Assembly (NCBI RefSeq): GCF_010726245.1 | Contig: NZ_AP022561.1 | Location: forward strand, 4,588,001 to 4,652,000 | Direction: 5' to 3' | DNA: 64,000 nt | Origin: Mycolicibacterium aichiense | Lineage (GTDB): Bacteria; Actinomycetota; Actinomycetes; Mycobacteriales; Mycobacteriaceae | Shown here: piece by piece, positions 34,754 through 43,257 of the stretch | How the letters are laid out: every line of letters begins with the position of its first letter | Numbering within the stretch: the first letter of the stretch is position 1 | Notes under the pieces: model-generated | Told to the model about the DNA's origin: nothing | What the model saw: the letters and a program-made list of their open reading frames with translations, nothing else | The model's database searches: none | Program-made: the position numbers and the translations under genes

Positions 34754-34847
34754 TATTCCACCGTGGACGCCGACGCGGCGGTCCGAACCGAACCACTCGC
34801 AGGCAATCACACGTCGCGGTCGCGAAATTGCCGATAGGTTTTGACCC

Positions 34848-35633
34848 ATGGTCCCCGAATGGCACGTCGGACCGGTGGCGATTCCGGTGCACAGTCTGTT
34901 CGTCGGACTCGGGGTGGTGACCGCGATGGTCGTGTTCATGGTCGAGGCGCGTCGGCGAGGGGCCGTCAACGACCAGTCGCTCGTCGCGGTCGCCGGAGCG
35001 CTGGTCGGCGGCGCGATCGGAATGCGCCTCTCCGGCTGGGCACGTCACCTGGATCTCGCCGCCAACCCCACGTTGGCACGCGCCTGGGAGTACGGCTCCA
35101 AAAGCATTCTGGGCGGCCTGCTCGGAGCCTACGTCGGGGTGCTGATCGCCAAACGACTCGGCGGGTACCGGGGCAAGACCGGCGACCTGTTCGCACCGGC
35201 GGTGGCACTCGGGATGGCCGTCGGCCGGATCGGGTGCCATCTCACCGAAGCGCCCGGTCGGCCCACCTCCCTGCCCTGGGGTGTACACGCCGCCGCCAGC
35301 ACACCCGAATGCCCCGGCTGCCTCACCGGCCAGGCGATGCACCCGTCGTTCGTGTACGAAATCGCCTTCCAGCTGGCGGCTTTCGCTGCGCTGATGTGGC
35401 TGCGGCCCCGCATCACCAGGCCGGGTGAACTGTTCGTCATCTACGTCGCGGCATACGCCGTGTTCCGCTTCTTCGTCGAGTTCACCCGCGCCAACCAGAC
35501 GGTGTGGCTGGATTTGACTCGGCCGCAATGGTTCCTGCTGCCTTCGCTCGCCGTTGTCGGCGTTCGGATGTGGTATGGCTACCGCCGCGGCTACTATCGC
35601 TTCCCAGCGCAGCGGCAGGAGGTACACGCATGA
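34848..35633 (+). CDS. Lgt-like membrane protein (prolipoprotein diacylglyceryl transferase family)
   Basis: A 261-residue polytopic membrane protein with about seven hydrophobic segments and Lgt-family landmarks: LGMAVGRIGCHLTEAPGRPT aligns with the Lgt signature GRxGNFxNxE (Arg127 kept, Asn/Phe replaced by Cys-His), HPSFVYEIAFQ matches HPSQLYE, and AYAVFRFFVEFTR keeps both arginines. The GMSFHGG segment of E. coli Lgt, which carries a catalytically important His, reads KSILGGLLG here (His replaced by Leu88). Classic Lgt moves diacylglycerol from phosphatidylglycerol to lipoproteins. The lost His, the altered signature and the operon partners suggest a different substrate. Its stop overlaps the next start (ATGA). 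Confidence 0.82.
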   Translation: MVPEWHVGPVAIPVHSLFVGLGVVTAMVVFMVEARRRGAVNDQSLVAVAGALVGGAIGMRLSGWARHLDLAANPTLARAWEYGSKSILGGLLGAYVGVLIAKRLGGYRGKTGDLFAPAVALGMAVGRIGCHLTEAPGRPTSLPWGVHAAASTPECPGCLTGQAMHPSFVYEIAFQLAAFAALMWLRPRITRPGELFVIYVAAYAVFRFFVEFTRANQTVWLDLTRPQWFLLPSLAVVGVRMWYGYRRGYYRFPAQRQEVHA

Positions 35634-36124
35634 CGACTCCCCCACCGGGCGACGACGAGAAGGGGAACGGCGAGAAGGGCGACGACGTCCCACCGGAGCA
35701 GCCGCTGCCGCCCGCCTATCTGCCGCAGCCGCCGTGGTACCCGCCGCCCCCGGGATACCCGCCGCCGCCGGGGTATCGGCCGCCGGGTCAGTACGACTAC
35801 CCGCCACCTGTGCCGCCGCCGTGGCAACCACACTCCCCGCGCATCTCGGTCGGGATGGTGTTCCTCGGGGCGTTTCTGTACATGCCGCTGAACTTCGTCA
35901 TCGCCTTCGCCGTGCTGGCCATGTCCGACGGGCGCGGGCACGGCACCGTGGTCCTCGGCGCAGTGGTGTTGGCGCTCATCGCTTTCGGCGGGGGCGGTGT
36001 ACTGCTGGCCACCGGGAAGGCGAACGGTAAGGGGCTGGGCCTCGGCCTGATGATCGGCTGGGCGGTGCTATCCGTCGTCTCCGTCGGATTCTGCACGGGT
36101 CTCAACCCCGAGCTGTACGCGTGA
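35630..36124 (+). CDS. Pro-rich two-to-three-helix membrane protein
   Basis: A 164-residue protein. Residues 1-75 are low-complexity, acidic then Pro/Tyr/Gly-rich (PPWYPPPPGYPPPPGYRPP), and are followed by hydrophobic helices VGMVFLGAFLYMPLNFVIAF, TVVLGAVVLALIAFGGGGVL and LGLGLMIGWAVLSVVSVGFC. This architecture is frequent in mycobacterial envelope proteins and gives no activity. It is the middle gene of a coupled operon: its ATG overlaps the Lgt-like stop and its stop overlaps the radical SAM start (GTGA), so it is likely a membrane anchor or partner for one of those enzymes. Confidence 0.78.
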   Translation: MTTPPPGDDEKGNGEKGDDVPPEQPLPPAYLPQPPWYPPPPGYPPPPGYRPPGQYDYPPPVPPPWQPHSPRISVGMVFLGAFLYMPLNFVIAFAVLAMSDGRGHGTVVLGAVVLALIAFGGGGVLLATGKANGKGLGLGLMIGWAVLSVVSVGFCTGLNPELYA

Positions 36125-37692
36125 CCGCCGGGATGGGGTTGCGCGGCGATCGGTTGTTGCGTTACGTCACCGCCTTCTGCCCGTCCTGCCACGACGAGGC
36201 CCCCGAAAAGTCGCTGGCCGATGTCGCCCGCCTCAGCGGCCGGCTCGTCGAGCGTGACCAGCGGGTGTGGCTCGAGCGTGGCTGCGGGACGCACGGTTTG
36301 GTGAGCACTCTCTACGACGAGGATCCGGAGATCCTGCGCTACCTGGAGGAATGGACTGCGCCCACCAAGGCCCACACCCCCGATGTGGCGGGAAATTTCG
36401 ATCCGATCCCGTCGGCGTATCTGCGCGGACTGCCGGAGATGCAGACCCAGCACACGTGCATCCTTCTCGAAGACATCGCCGAAACCTGCAATCTGCGCTG
36501 CCCCACCTGCTTCACGGGTTCCTCACCGGACCTGCGCAACGTGGTCGCCGTCGCCGACGTGCTGGCCAACGTGGACCAGCGGCTGGCCCGCGAGAACGGC
36601 CGCCTCGACGTGCTGATGCTCTCCGGTGGAGAGCCGACACTGCACCCGGCGCTTCCCGAGCTGTTGACCGAACTGACCTGTCGGCCGATCACCCGAATAC
36701 TGATCAACAGCAACGGCGTTCGCATCGCGAACGACGACGGCCTGCTCGACCTGCTCACCGAGCACCGCGACCGCGTCGAGGTGTATCTGCAGTACGACGG
36801 TCTCACCGAGGCCGCACATCGCCATCATCGCGGCGGGGATCTGCGCGCAGTGAAGCACGCCGCACTGCAACGGTTGTCGCAGCGGGAGATCTTCACGACG
36901 CTGGTGATGACGGCTGCCCTCGGGGTGAACGACACCGAGATCGGCGACATGGTCACGCTGGCTCTGGCGACACCCTACGTCGGCGGGATCAGCATCCAGC
37001 CGCAGTTCGGCTCCGGCCGGTCCGGGCACATCGACCCTCTGGACCGGCTCACCCACACCGGGGTGCTCAAGCGGCTCGGGCCGCAGACCGACGGCGCGGT
37101 GACGTGGCGCGACCTCACCGCCCTACCGTGCTCGCACCCGCACTGCTGCTCGGTCGGATACCTGATTCGTGACGACGCCGGCGCGTGGCGCTCGCTGGTG
37201 TCGCTGCTCGGCCACGACGGCCTCAAGGCCAGACTAGGGCTGGTGTCGAATCGGATCGCCGACAGCGAGCTTCCCCAGCAGCTGCGCCTGGCGGTCAAGG
37301 AATCATTGCTCGGCCTGCTCTCGGAGCAGTCGTCGCTGTCGCACCCCGATATCGGCGATGTGTGGCGAACCATTTGCGAGAGTTGCGATCTCGGCATGAG
37401 CACGCTACTCACCATGGCCTCGTCGGCGCTGCCCGGACGGCGTCGCAAGCTCCGCCGAATGCTGGGCGAACGGGTCGTCCGCATCACAATCAAGCCGTTC
37501 ATGGACATGTCGACCATGATCGAGGAACGCCTGGTGCAGTGCTGCGTGCACGTCGGCACCAGCGCAGCTCAGCACCAGTGCGCGCCGTTCTGTGCAGTGC
37601 AGGCATGGCCTGCACTTGCCCGCCAGCGCATGTCGATCGCAGCGGGCCAACAACTTCCGCTGCTCGCGGTCAGCCCGCGGGCTGGGGACTGA
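36121..37692 (+). CDS. radical SAM enzyme of the MJ0619/tetraether lipid synthase (Tes) type
   Basis: A 523-residue radical SAM protein. The SAM-cluster motif CNLRCPTC (Cys123/127/130, CxxxCxxC) follows an N-terminal rubredoxin-like region (CPSC at 20-23, GCGTHG at 54-59). SGGEPTLHP and ILINSNGVRI mark the SAM barrel. Extra cysteines come later: PCSHPHCCSVG (337-343), CESC (419-422), CCVHVG (474-475) and QCAPFC (487-491). This multi-cluster layout matches my memory of MJ0619 and archaeal Tes, which couples lipid tails. Being beside an Lgt-like lipid enzyme supports a membrane-lipid substrate, but this is inference. GTG at 36121 overlaps the previous stop; an ATG at 36133 is the alternative. 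Confidence 0.78.
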   Translation: MTAGMGLRGDRLLRYVTAFCPSCHDEAPEKSLADVARLSGRLVERDQRVWLERGCGTHGLVSTLYDEDPEILRYLEEWTAPTKAHTPDVAGNFDPIPSAYLRGLPEMQTQHTCILLEDIAETCNLRCPTCFTGSSPDLRNVVAVADVLANVDQRLARENGRLDVLMLSGGEPTLHPALPELLTELTCRPITRILINSNGVRIANDDGLLDLLTEHRDRVEVYLQYDGLTEAAHRHHRGGDLRAVKHAALQRLSQREIFTTLVMTAALGVNDTEIGDMVTLALATPYVGGISIQPQFGSGRSGHIDPLDRLTHTGVLKRLGPQTDGAVTWRDLTALPCSHPHCCSVGYLIRDDAGAWRSLVSLLGHDGLKARLGLVSNRIADSELPQQLRLAVKESLLGLLSEQSSLSHPDIGDVWRTICESCDLGMSTLLTMASSALPGRRRKLRRMLGERVVRITIKPFMDMSTMIEERLVQCCVHVGTSAAQHQCAPFCAVQAWPALARQRMSIAAGQQLPLLAVSPRAGD

Positions 37693-37711
37693 CCGGCGTC
37701 GCGTTTCGTAA

Positions 37712-38083
37712 CTACTGGGCTGCGACGTGCGTTCGGCGCGCGTCTCGAGGGATCAATTCGACTGTGTCACCGACGTCGATGACGACGACGTCGTCGTCGG
37801 GCACGAAGGGGATTCCGAGCAGGCCGTGGAAGCTGTCGGTCTCGACGAAGGTGTGCGCGCGGGCGAACAGGGGCTGTACATCGAAGACGCGGACCCGCAG
37901 CTTCTCCCGGCTGAGCCTGCCCAATTCGCGGCCGGATTCGGGATCGGTGATCACCGGACCCGACGTAGAGTGCACCGCGAAGATCATGCCCGGTCTCACC
38001 CCGGCGTCGCCGCCACGGTTGATGACGAGCGTGTAGTCGTCCTCGACCAGAGCGACCTGACCGGTGATCGTCGGTGCGGTCAC
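37712..38083 (-). CDS. conserved small beta-barrel-like protein of unknown function
   Basis: A 123-residue protein. The first third, TGQVALVEDDYTLVINRGGD, then AGVRPGMIFAVHSTSGPVIT, resembles the C-terminal beta-barrel of flagellar FlgT-like proteins (NRGxxxGVxxGMxFxV), a fold used to bind small ligands or nucleic acid. The rest, REKLRVRVFDVQPLFARAHT, and DVGDTVELIPRDARRTH is less conserved. Flagella are not expected in mycobacteria, so only the fold is similar. It starts with GTG (38081-38083), overlapping the upstream membrane-protein stop (GTGA), so the two are coupled. Confidence 0.6.
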   Translation of the reverse strand: MTAPTITGQVALVEDDYTLVINRGGDAGVRPGMIFAVHSTSGPVITDPESGRELGRLSREKLRVRVFDVQPLFARAHTFVETDSFHGLLGIPFVPDDDVVVIDVGDTVELIPRDARRTHVAAQ

Positions 38084-38844
38084 GATGCCGCCAGCGAATT
38101 GCTTTCTGGCAGAGCAGAAGCCGACCCGGCGCGGATCCTCGGCCGCAAGGCGTAGTCGTCCGCACGAAGCGACAGGTCGACATGGCTCGGCGGGTCCTGC
38201 TCCGTCCCCAGCGTGAGCTCGACCGCCGTCTTGGCCTGGAACAACGCGATGACAGCCTGCTGGTGTTGCTCGGTGCCGAACGCGTTGAGAGCCAGCGCCA
38301 GCTTCTTGTCGACGTACTCGACCGAGCGCCGCAGGTCGGATTGCGTCGGTTCGGCCGACGTGAAGTGCTCAGTCGTGTCGATACCCAGTCCCCGATACCA
38401 CCGGTGGCCGAGCGCACCGAGGATTGCGGCGCAGACCGGGATGACGACGACGGTGCAGACCAGGCCCGCAGTCGAGTGCAGGGTGATCGCGCCGACGATG
38501 CCGAGGAGCATCCCGATGCCCGCGGCACCGAACAGCTGCACGGCCGCCGGCACGCCTTCGATCACCCGCCACATCTTGGTGACGGCGAGCGCTGAGTTCC
38601 TGGCGAAAGCGGCGATGAAACGGCCGATGCCGATGACGGCCTTGAGCGCCACGCGACCGACGTCGTCGGCCTGCTTGCGCGTGATCGGCGACTTCGGCAT
38701 GGACCAGGTCCGCGGCTTGGGCGGCGACACGGGAGCTGGGTCGGCCGGCGGCTCACCGGCCATGGCCTCGGCGGACGCCTCCGGTTGCGATGTCGGGCGC
38801 TCGACCGGCGGTTCCTGGTTAGTCACATTGGTATCAGCAGCCAC
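38080..38844 (-). CDS. membrane protein with cytoplasmic helical domain, unknown function
   Basis: A 254-residue protein. Residues 1-60 are Pro/Glu-rich (EASAEAMAGEPPADPAPVSP), followed by two hydrophobic helices in the middle (VQLFGAAGIGMLLGIVGAIT, STAGLVCTVVVIPVCAAIL) and a soluble C-terminal helix region (SVEYVDKKLALALNAFGTEQ, HQQAVIALFQAKTAVEL). No family is recognised. Its product is coupled to the FlgT-like protein downstream, and the pair may form one membrane complex. The start is GTG (38842-38844). Confidence 0.62.
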   Translation of the reverse strand: MAADTNVTNQEPPVERPTSQPEASAEAMAGEPPADPAPVSPPKPRTWSMPKSPITRKQADDVGRVALKAVIGIGRFIAAFARNSALAVTKMWRVIEGVPAAVQLFGAAGIGMLLGIVGAITLHSTAGLVCTVVVIPVCAAILGALGHRWYRGLGIDTTEHFTSAEPTQSDLRRSVEYVDKKLALALNAFGTEQHQQAVIALFQAKTAVELTLGTEQDPPSHVDLSLRADDYALRPRIRAGSASALPESNSLAAS

Positions 38845-38928
38845 ACCCGTATCATCGCCCGACGCGGTCGAAACGTGGCCCTGGCGCGCCGAGGGCCCGG
38901 CTACCGAGTTTGGAACGCTGACCGGCGG

Positions 38929-40143
38929 CTACCCGGCCGCGGCTTTTGCCGGCGCCTTCGCCCGCGCGCTGGATCCCTTGCCGGACCCGGCCGCCGCCGG
39001 GGTGCGCTTGGCGGTGGTTTTGTCGCGAGCTGCGGCACTACTTCCCTTGCTCGCCTTGACATCACGGTTCGTGGTGGCTTTGGGGGCAATGGGCGTCGTC
39101 ACGGTGGCGGTGGGCGCGGCGGCCAGAACGGACTTCGGCACCTCGTTGACCGCGGCCAAACCGCTCGGCGCAGCCACACTCCGAGCTGTGGCGGTGGCGG
39201 TGGCGGCGCTCGCGGGCGGGGTCCACCCGATGGCCTTGGCGATGGCTCTGGTGAAGTCCATGAACGCCCCGATGGGCCCGACACCGGTACCGGTGGCGAG
39301 CGGGACGTGGATGTGGAGGACACCGAGCAGGTTGTTGTCGTATGCGAAATCCAGCGCATTGAAGATCGAGCCGCCCGGGCTGAGTAGACCGCCGAGTGCG
39401 ACCCCGACTTGCACGCCGGCCGGGAAGCTGACTCCGATCACCGGTCCGAATGTCTTCGCCAGCGCCGTCAGGTCGACGTGCTGGCCGCCGTTGAGGAATG
39501 CGTCGGTCATGGCCGCGGGGATGTTCGTCAACGTGCTGAGCGCAGCAGCCACGTCGGGCGTCGGCGAGGTGAGTTCCGCCCGGATCGCATCCACGCTCGA
39601 CGACAACACGATCAGGGGCCCCAGCACCGGACCGGCCATGCCGAGGATCAAACCGCTCAGCGCAGTCGTCGAAAAGCCCAGCAACTGCCGCCCAGTCGGG
39701 GAGATGATGAGGTTCAACGCTTCTGGGACACCGGGCAACTGCAAGACCGCAGGCAGCAGTTGGTAGAAGGTTCCGTGGGTGGGGTCCAGAGTGCTCAGAT
39801 CGGGAGCGGTCGGTGCGGCCAGCGCGGCCCGGAGATGGGTCTGGATCTGGTTGGCGACGGCGGCGAAGTCAGGCAGCTCTTTGAGGTAGGAGATCTGGTT
39901 GGCGACGATCTGCTGCAGCACGGGAGCCGGCGCCTGTCGCCAGGTGTCGAACAACGCCTGCGCGTTCTGGCCGGCTCTGGTGAAGATGTCCGCCCAGTCG
40001 GTGCTCGCAGCCAACTGGATCGCAGGCGCGGCGTGAATGTCCAGTGCCGCCGGGCCCACCGGGCCTACCGGGCTGATCGCGATGGCGCCGGCGCCGACCA
40101 CTGCCGCCGTGGCGGCAACAAAGGGCCGAGGGACTGCATACAT
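38929..40143 (-). CDS. exported GjpA-like protein (putative outer-membrane porin family)
   Basis: A 404-residue protein with an N-terminal signal segment (YAVPRPFVAATAAVVGAGAI), then a helix-rich central domain with QAPAPVLQQIVANQISYLKE, the family landmark also found at 57295, and VALGGLLSPGGSIFNALDFA. The last ~70 residues are low-complexity Ala/Lys/Ser/Thr (KASKGSSAAARDKTTAKRTP). The same arrangement is seen in proteins annotated as outer-membrane porin GjpA in mycobacteria and Gordonia; porin activity is not certain. The ATG at 40143 follows GGGGAGTCACT. A weak SigF-like -10 (GGGTAG) lies about 43 bp upstream. Confidence 0.7.
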   Translation of the reverse strand: MYAVPRPFVAATAAVVGAGAIAISPVGPVGPAALDIHAAPAIQLAASTDWADIFTRAGQNAQALFDTWRQAPAPVLQQIVANQISYLKELPDFAAVANQIQTHLRAALAAPTAPDLSTLDPTHGTFYQLLPAVLQLPGVPEALNLIISPTGRQLLGFSTTALSGLILGMAGPVLGPLIVLSSSVDAIRAELTSPTPDVAAALSTLTNIPAAMTDAFLNGGQHVDLTALAKTFGPVIGVSFPAGVQVGVALGGLLSPGGSIFNALDFAYDNNLLGVLHIHVPLATGTGVGPIGAFMDFTRAIAKAIGWTPPASAATATATARSVAAPSGLAAVNEVPKSVLAAAPTATVTTPIAPKATTNRDVKASKGSSAAARDKTTAKRTPAAAGSGKGSSARAKAPAKAAAG

Positions 40144-40367
40144 AGTGACTCCCCGTCGTCGTGTCACCCCTGACCCGTGAGCAACCTACCCCATGGCCGG
40201 GGCCGAAAAATCGAATTCGACAGGGATGAGCCGTGTTTGGACCGTTCGGCCGGTCCCGCGGCTCCCGGTGTGGCACCTTCTGGCAAATCGCTCAGCGGCC
40301 TGCGAACGCAGGCTTTGCCGCATCTCTGTCCGCGTGCGGCTCCCCCAGCGAACGAAAACGCGACCCG

Positions 40368-41210
40368 CTATCGCTGCCAGTCGCTGGACCCGTCGACCCT
40401 GGTGTAGGTACCGGTCGAGTTCTTCACGATGATGGGGTCGCCGGCGCCGAAGTTGTCGTAGAACCAGCGGGCGTTGGCTGGGCTGATGTTGATGCACCCG
40501 TGGCTGACGTCGCGCTTTCCCTGGTCGTCGACCGACCAGGGCGCGCTGTGCACGAAGTTGCCGCTGTCATCGAATCGCACGGCGAGCTCGACCGTGGTCT
40601 TGTAGCCGTACGTGGAGTTGACCGGGACCCCGTAGGTCGAGGAGTCCATCACCACCGACGGCATCTTCTCTTGCACGTAATAGGTCCCGTTGGCGGTTTG
40701 ATGCCCACCTGCCGCCATGCCCATCGACATCGGGATGGTCTTCTCCACCACCCCGTTGCGAGTGACGGTCAGCTGATGGGTGGCATCGTCGGCAGTGGCG
40801 ATCAGCGTGTCACCGGTGCGGAAGGTTGACACGGTACCGCCTGCGTCGACAGTCACCGCGGTGTGCGCAGGCCAGAAGCTCAGCGGGCGCCACCGCAACT
40901 GGGTGGGGGTCATCCAGTAGAACTTGCCGGGGACCGGTGGGTTCGACGAGACGTGGATGGCGTTCTCGGTGGCGCCGGAGTCCTCCACAAGTCCGGGAAA
41001 GTCGATGATGATCGGTTGAGCCACGCCCACCGTCGAGCCGTTCGCAGGAGCTATTCTCGGTGGCCCGAACGGCGCGACGCCGATGAACGGCGTCGGGTCC
41101 TGACCCGCGGCCGGATCACCCGGATCCGCCAGCGCCGGTGCAGCATTCGCCATCACCAGCCCGGCGAGCACCACAGCGGCGACCCGGGTGATCCTCGTCC
41201 AGCGCGACAT
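40368..41210 (-). CDS. L,D-transpeptidase
   Basis: A 280-residue secreted L,D-transpeptidase. A signal peptide ([19 protein letters not shown]) is followed by one Ig-like domain (about residues 45-130) and a YkuD catalytic domain (about 135-265). The active site reads FVHSAPWS (His221) and [15 protein letters not shown] (His237, Cys239). It forms 3-3 cross-links in peptidoglycan, which dominate in mycobacteria and resist most beta-lactams. With a single Ig-like domain and about 280 residues it looks most like Ldt-Mt1 (Rv0116c) rather than the larger Ldt-Mt2. No lipobox is evident. It is on the same strand as the GjpA-like gene upstream, with 224 bp between them. Confidence 0.92.
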   Translation of the reverse strand: MSRWTRITRVAAVVLAGLVMANAAPALADPGDPAAGQDPTPFIGVAPFGPPRIAPANGSTVGVAQPIIIDFPGLVEDSGATENAIHVSSNPPVPGKFYWMTPTQLRWRPLSFWPAHTAVTVDAGGTVSTFRTGDTLIATADDATHQLTVTRNGVVEKTIPMSMGMAAGGHQTANGTYYVQEKMPSVVMDSSTYGVPVNSTYGYKTTVELAVRFDDSGNFVHSAPWSVDDQGKRDVSHGCINISPANARWFYDNFGAGDPIIVKNSTGTYTRVDGSSDWQR

Positions 41211-41270
41211 CTACGTTCTCCCATCACCTGCTCTGGGAGTCAGTGTCGCATGACCGACCACCGAGATCAG

Positions 41271-42089
41271 TCAGGCTGCGACATAATCCATTCCGAGCGA
41301 GCGCCGCCGGCTGCGGGCGGCCAATCCCGACAGCAGCGCCCACGTCACGCCGATCGCCGCCCACATCAATGCCTGGTTCAGCAACGAATACACCCGGAAG
41401 TCGGCCAGCACCTGCGCCGGGAAGCCCTCGATCAGGATGCCGTCCGGTCCGGAAAGCGGGCCGGGAACCTCGTGGAAGCCGGGCAGCACAGCGAACGTGG
41501 CCAGCATGACCACGCCGTAGCCACCGGCCGCGAGCGCGGTCGCCGGCCAACTCCCCCACCGCCGAGACCACGCCAGCCCGGCGGCTGTCGCGACGGACGC
41601 CGCGATCACCGAGACCACCGTGATGGTCAGGAAGGCCGAACTTCGCGCACCGATGGTCTCTTCCAGACCGACAGTGGGCGGATTCGGCGGATACTTCAGG
41701 CCCGGCACCAACGTGATCGCCCCGAACATCCCCGCCGACAACAGCAGAGCCAGGCCGGTGGGATCGGCCGTCCCGCCGCGTCGCTCGATCGCAGAACGAA
41801 TCACGGTGTAAGCCACCACGAACAGCACGCCCATCGCGACGGCGAAGGCGATGATCCCGACCGCGGCACCGAAGTTCTCCTGCACCGAACGGCTGAAGAG
41901 CTCGTGACCGTGACCATGAGCTTCTCCGGCGAGTTCGGCCTCGGCGTGTTCGCGAGCACCTTCGTAGTCCACCGCGGTGGAGATCAACGGCTCGATCAGC
42001 CACCGGCTGAACGCGAAGCAGACGATGCCGCCCATCACCCCGGGCACGAGATAGCGCACAGCTGCAGGCAATTCGGCGGTCAGTGGCAC
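41271..42089 (-). CDS. cbtA: CbtA family cobalt transporter subunit
   Basis: A 272-residue membrane protein with about six hydrophobic segments: YLVPGVMGGIVCFAFSRWLI, FGAAVGIIAFAVAMGVLFVV, LLSAGMFGAITLVPGLKYPP and the end YSLLNQALMWAAIGVTWALL. The PGLKYPPNPP motif and a His-rich loop EAHGHGHEL are CbtA-typical. CbtA and CbtB form a predicted cobalt importer usually associated with B12 genes. Here it is the last gene of the nitrile hydratase operon and would supply cobalt for its active site. The start overlaps the cbtB end by 10 bp. Confidence 0.9.
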   Translation of the reverse strand: MPLTAELPAAVRYLVPGVMGGIVCFAFSRWLIEPLISTAVDYEGAREHAEAELAGEAHGHGHELFSRSVQENFGAAVGIIAFAVAMGVLFVVAYTVIRSAIERRGGTADPTGLALLLSAGMFGAITLVPGLKYPPNPPTVGLEETIGARSSAFLTITVVSVIAASVATAAGLAWSRRWGSWPATALAAGGYGVVMLATFAVLPGFHEVPGPLSGPDGILIEGFPAQVLADFRVYSLLNQALMWAAIGVTWALLSGLAARSRRRSLGMDYVAA

Positions 42090-42304
42090 GGGAACCCCAG
42101 CAGGTGACGGGCGTCGTGCACGAACTCGTGAATATGCGTGTCCGAGCCGAACACCGACACGGCACCCTGGTCATACCCGACGAAGTAGTAGACGATCAGC
42201 GCGAGCAGAGTCAGCACCGCCAACCGCAGTGGGGTGGCAAGACTGTTCGCCGCCGCACGCAGGTCGACACGCGGCGCACCGAGGGTGGGATTGGCTTCGT
42301 TCAT
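42080..42304 (-). CDS. cbtB: CbtB family cobalt transporter subunit
   Basis: A 74-residue protein with one membrane helix (PLRLAVLTLLALIVYYFVG) and a C-terminal His motif (IHEFVHDARHLLGFPCH), the standard CbtB layout in which histidines bind cobalt at the membrane face. It lies 18 bp downstream of the nitrile hydratase accessory gene and overlaps cbtA. The two make a compact cobalt uptake unit in the operon. Confidence 0.9.
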   Translation of the reverse strand: MNEANPTLGAPRVDLRAAANSLATPLRLAVLTLLALIVYYFVGYDQGAVSVFGSDTHIHEFVHDARHLLGFPCH

Positions 42305-42322
42305 CGAAAGGTCCTCGCAGTT

Positions 42323-42640
42323 CTAGTGGTCGTGGTCGTGCTCGTGGGCGAGTGCGTGATCGTTGGCATCGGTGAGCAGCGGCGCAGTCAGGAGCTCGTG
42401 GCGGTCGACGAGCTTCTCGAGGGTGGCAACCCAGTGGTCGTAGTACTCCCATTGCCCCCGTTCGGATTCGGGCAGGCCTTCCCACGCGCCGATCGTCGAG
42501 ATCAGCGTCTCCTGGAACTCACTCCAGGGGTAGTGCCGGAACTCCGAGAGCGCGAGCGCCAGCCCGAAGGCGCGGCGCTGCCACTCATGGTCGAATTGCG
42601 GCGCGGCCTGGTCGGTGGTGCAGGTGTCATGCAGCTTCAT
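42323..42640 (-). CDS. nitrile hydratase accessory protein (activator)
   Basis: A 105-residue protein: FDHEWQRRAFGLALALSEFR, then YPWSEFQETLISTIGAWEGL and YYDHWVATLEKLVDRHELLT, ending in a His/Asp-rich tail HALAHEHDHDH. This is the P14K/NhlE-type cobalt nitrile hydratase activator, which resembles the beta-subunit N-terminus and swaps the cobalt-loaded alpha subunit into the apoenzyme. The His-rich tail is consistent with cobalt handling. The ATG overlaps the alpha-subunit stop by 4 bp. Confidence 0.9.
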   Translation of the reverse strand: MKLHDTCTTDQAAPQFDHEWQRRAFGLALALSEFRHYPWSEFQETLISTIGAWEGLPESERGQWEYYDHWVATLEKLVDRHELLTAPLLTDANDHALAHEHDHDH

Positions 42641-43257
42641 GACGTCGGACCCGCCAATGCAACTCCGATCATCGACTCCGTGGTGACCAGATCCATCAAC
42701 ATCTCGTCGGTGAAATCCTCAGTGCCCGAGGGCCGTTCGGGAATGACGAACCAACGCGAGTGGCCGCTGGAGTCCCACACCTTGATCTCGGTGTCGGCGG
42801 GCAGCTCGAGACCGACCTCGGCGAGCACCTTGCGCGGTTCGCGAGCGGCCCGCGACCGGAATGTCGGATCCTTGTACCAATAGGGCGGCAGCCCGAGCAC
42901 CGGCCACGGGAAGCACGAGCAGAGCGTGCAGATCACCAGGTTGTGCACACCGGCGGTATTGGCCACCGCCTGCAGGTGCTCGCCCTCGGCGCCGGCCATC
43001 CCCTCCGGCAGGTCCAGTTCTGCGACGGCCGCAGGTGTGTCGGCCACCACCTTGGCTGCGAATTCGGGATCAGTCCAAGCCTTTACGACGATTTTCTTGC
43101 CGTTGAGCGGCGTCATCTCGGTCTCGAAGTAGGCCAGCACCTTGTCCACGGTCTGCGGTGTGATGACGCCCTTCTCGATGAGCAGCGCCTCGAGTGCAGC
43201 CACCTGCTTGGCGCTGATCTCCTCGCGGTCGGGTGGATAGGCGAACTGTCCGGTCAT
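42637..43257 (-). CDS. nthA: cobalt-type nitrile hydratase alpha subunit
   Basis: A 206-residue alpha subunit. The metal site is VICTLCSCFPWPVLG with Cys110, Cys113 and Cys115 in the CTLCSC form; Thr at the second position marks the cobalt class (the iron class has Ser). It hydrates nitriles to amides. The beta-subunit gene precedes it and overlaps by 4 bp, and the accessory protein and CbtBA follow. No amidase gene is in the window to convert the amide to an acid. Confidence 0.95.
   Translation of the reverse strand: MTGQFAYPPDREEISAKQVAALEALLIEKGVITPQTVDKVLAYFETEMTPLNGKKIVVKAWTDPEFAAKVVADTPAAVAELDLPEGMAGAEGEHLQAVANTAGVHNLVICTLCSCFPWPVLGLPPYWYKDPTFRSRAAREPRKVLAEVGLELPADTEIKVWDSSGHSRWFVIPERPSGTEDFTDEMLMDLVTTESMIGVALAGPTS

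Noticed and set aside
34698..35831. Minus-strand frame continuing upstream of the SDR start
   Set aside because: It passes the SDR ribosome-binding site and the palindrome at 34738 and is antisense to the Lgt-like gene; low-complexity Arg/Ala/Pro composition marks it as a shadow.
40186..40212. SigF-like GATTT-N16-GGGTAG upstream of the first GjpA-like gene
   Set aside because: Both boxes deviate from consensus and the match is near chance in G+C-rich DNA; not listed as a feature.
42305..42322. Cobalamin riboswitch ahead of the cbtB gene
   Set aside because: The gap is only 18 bp and internal to the operon, leaving no room for an aptamer.
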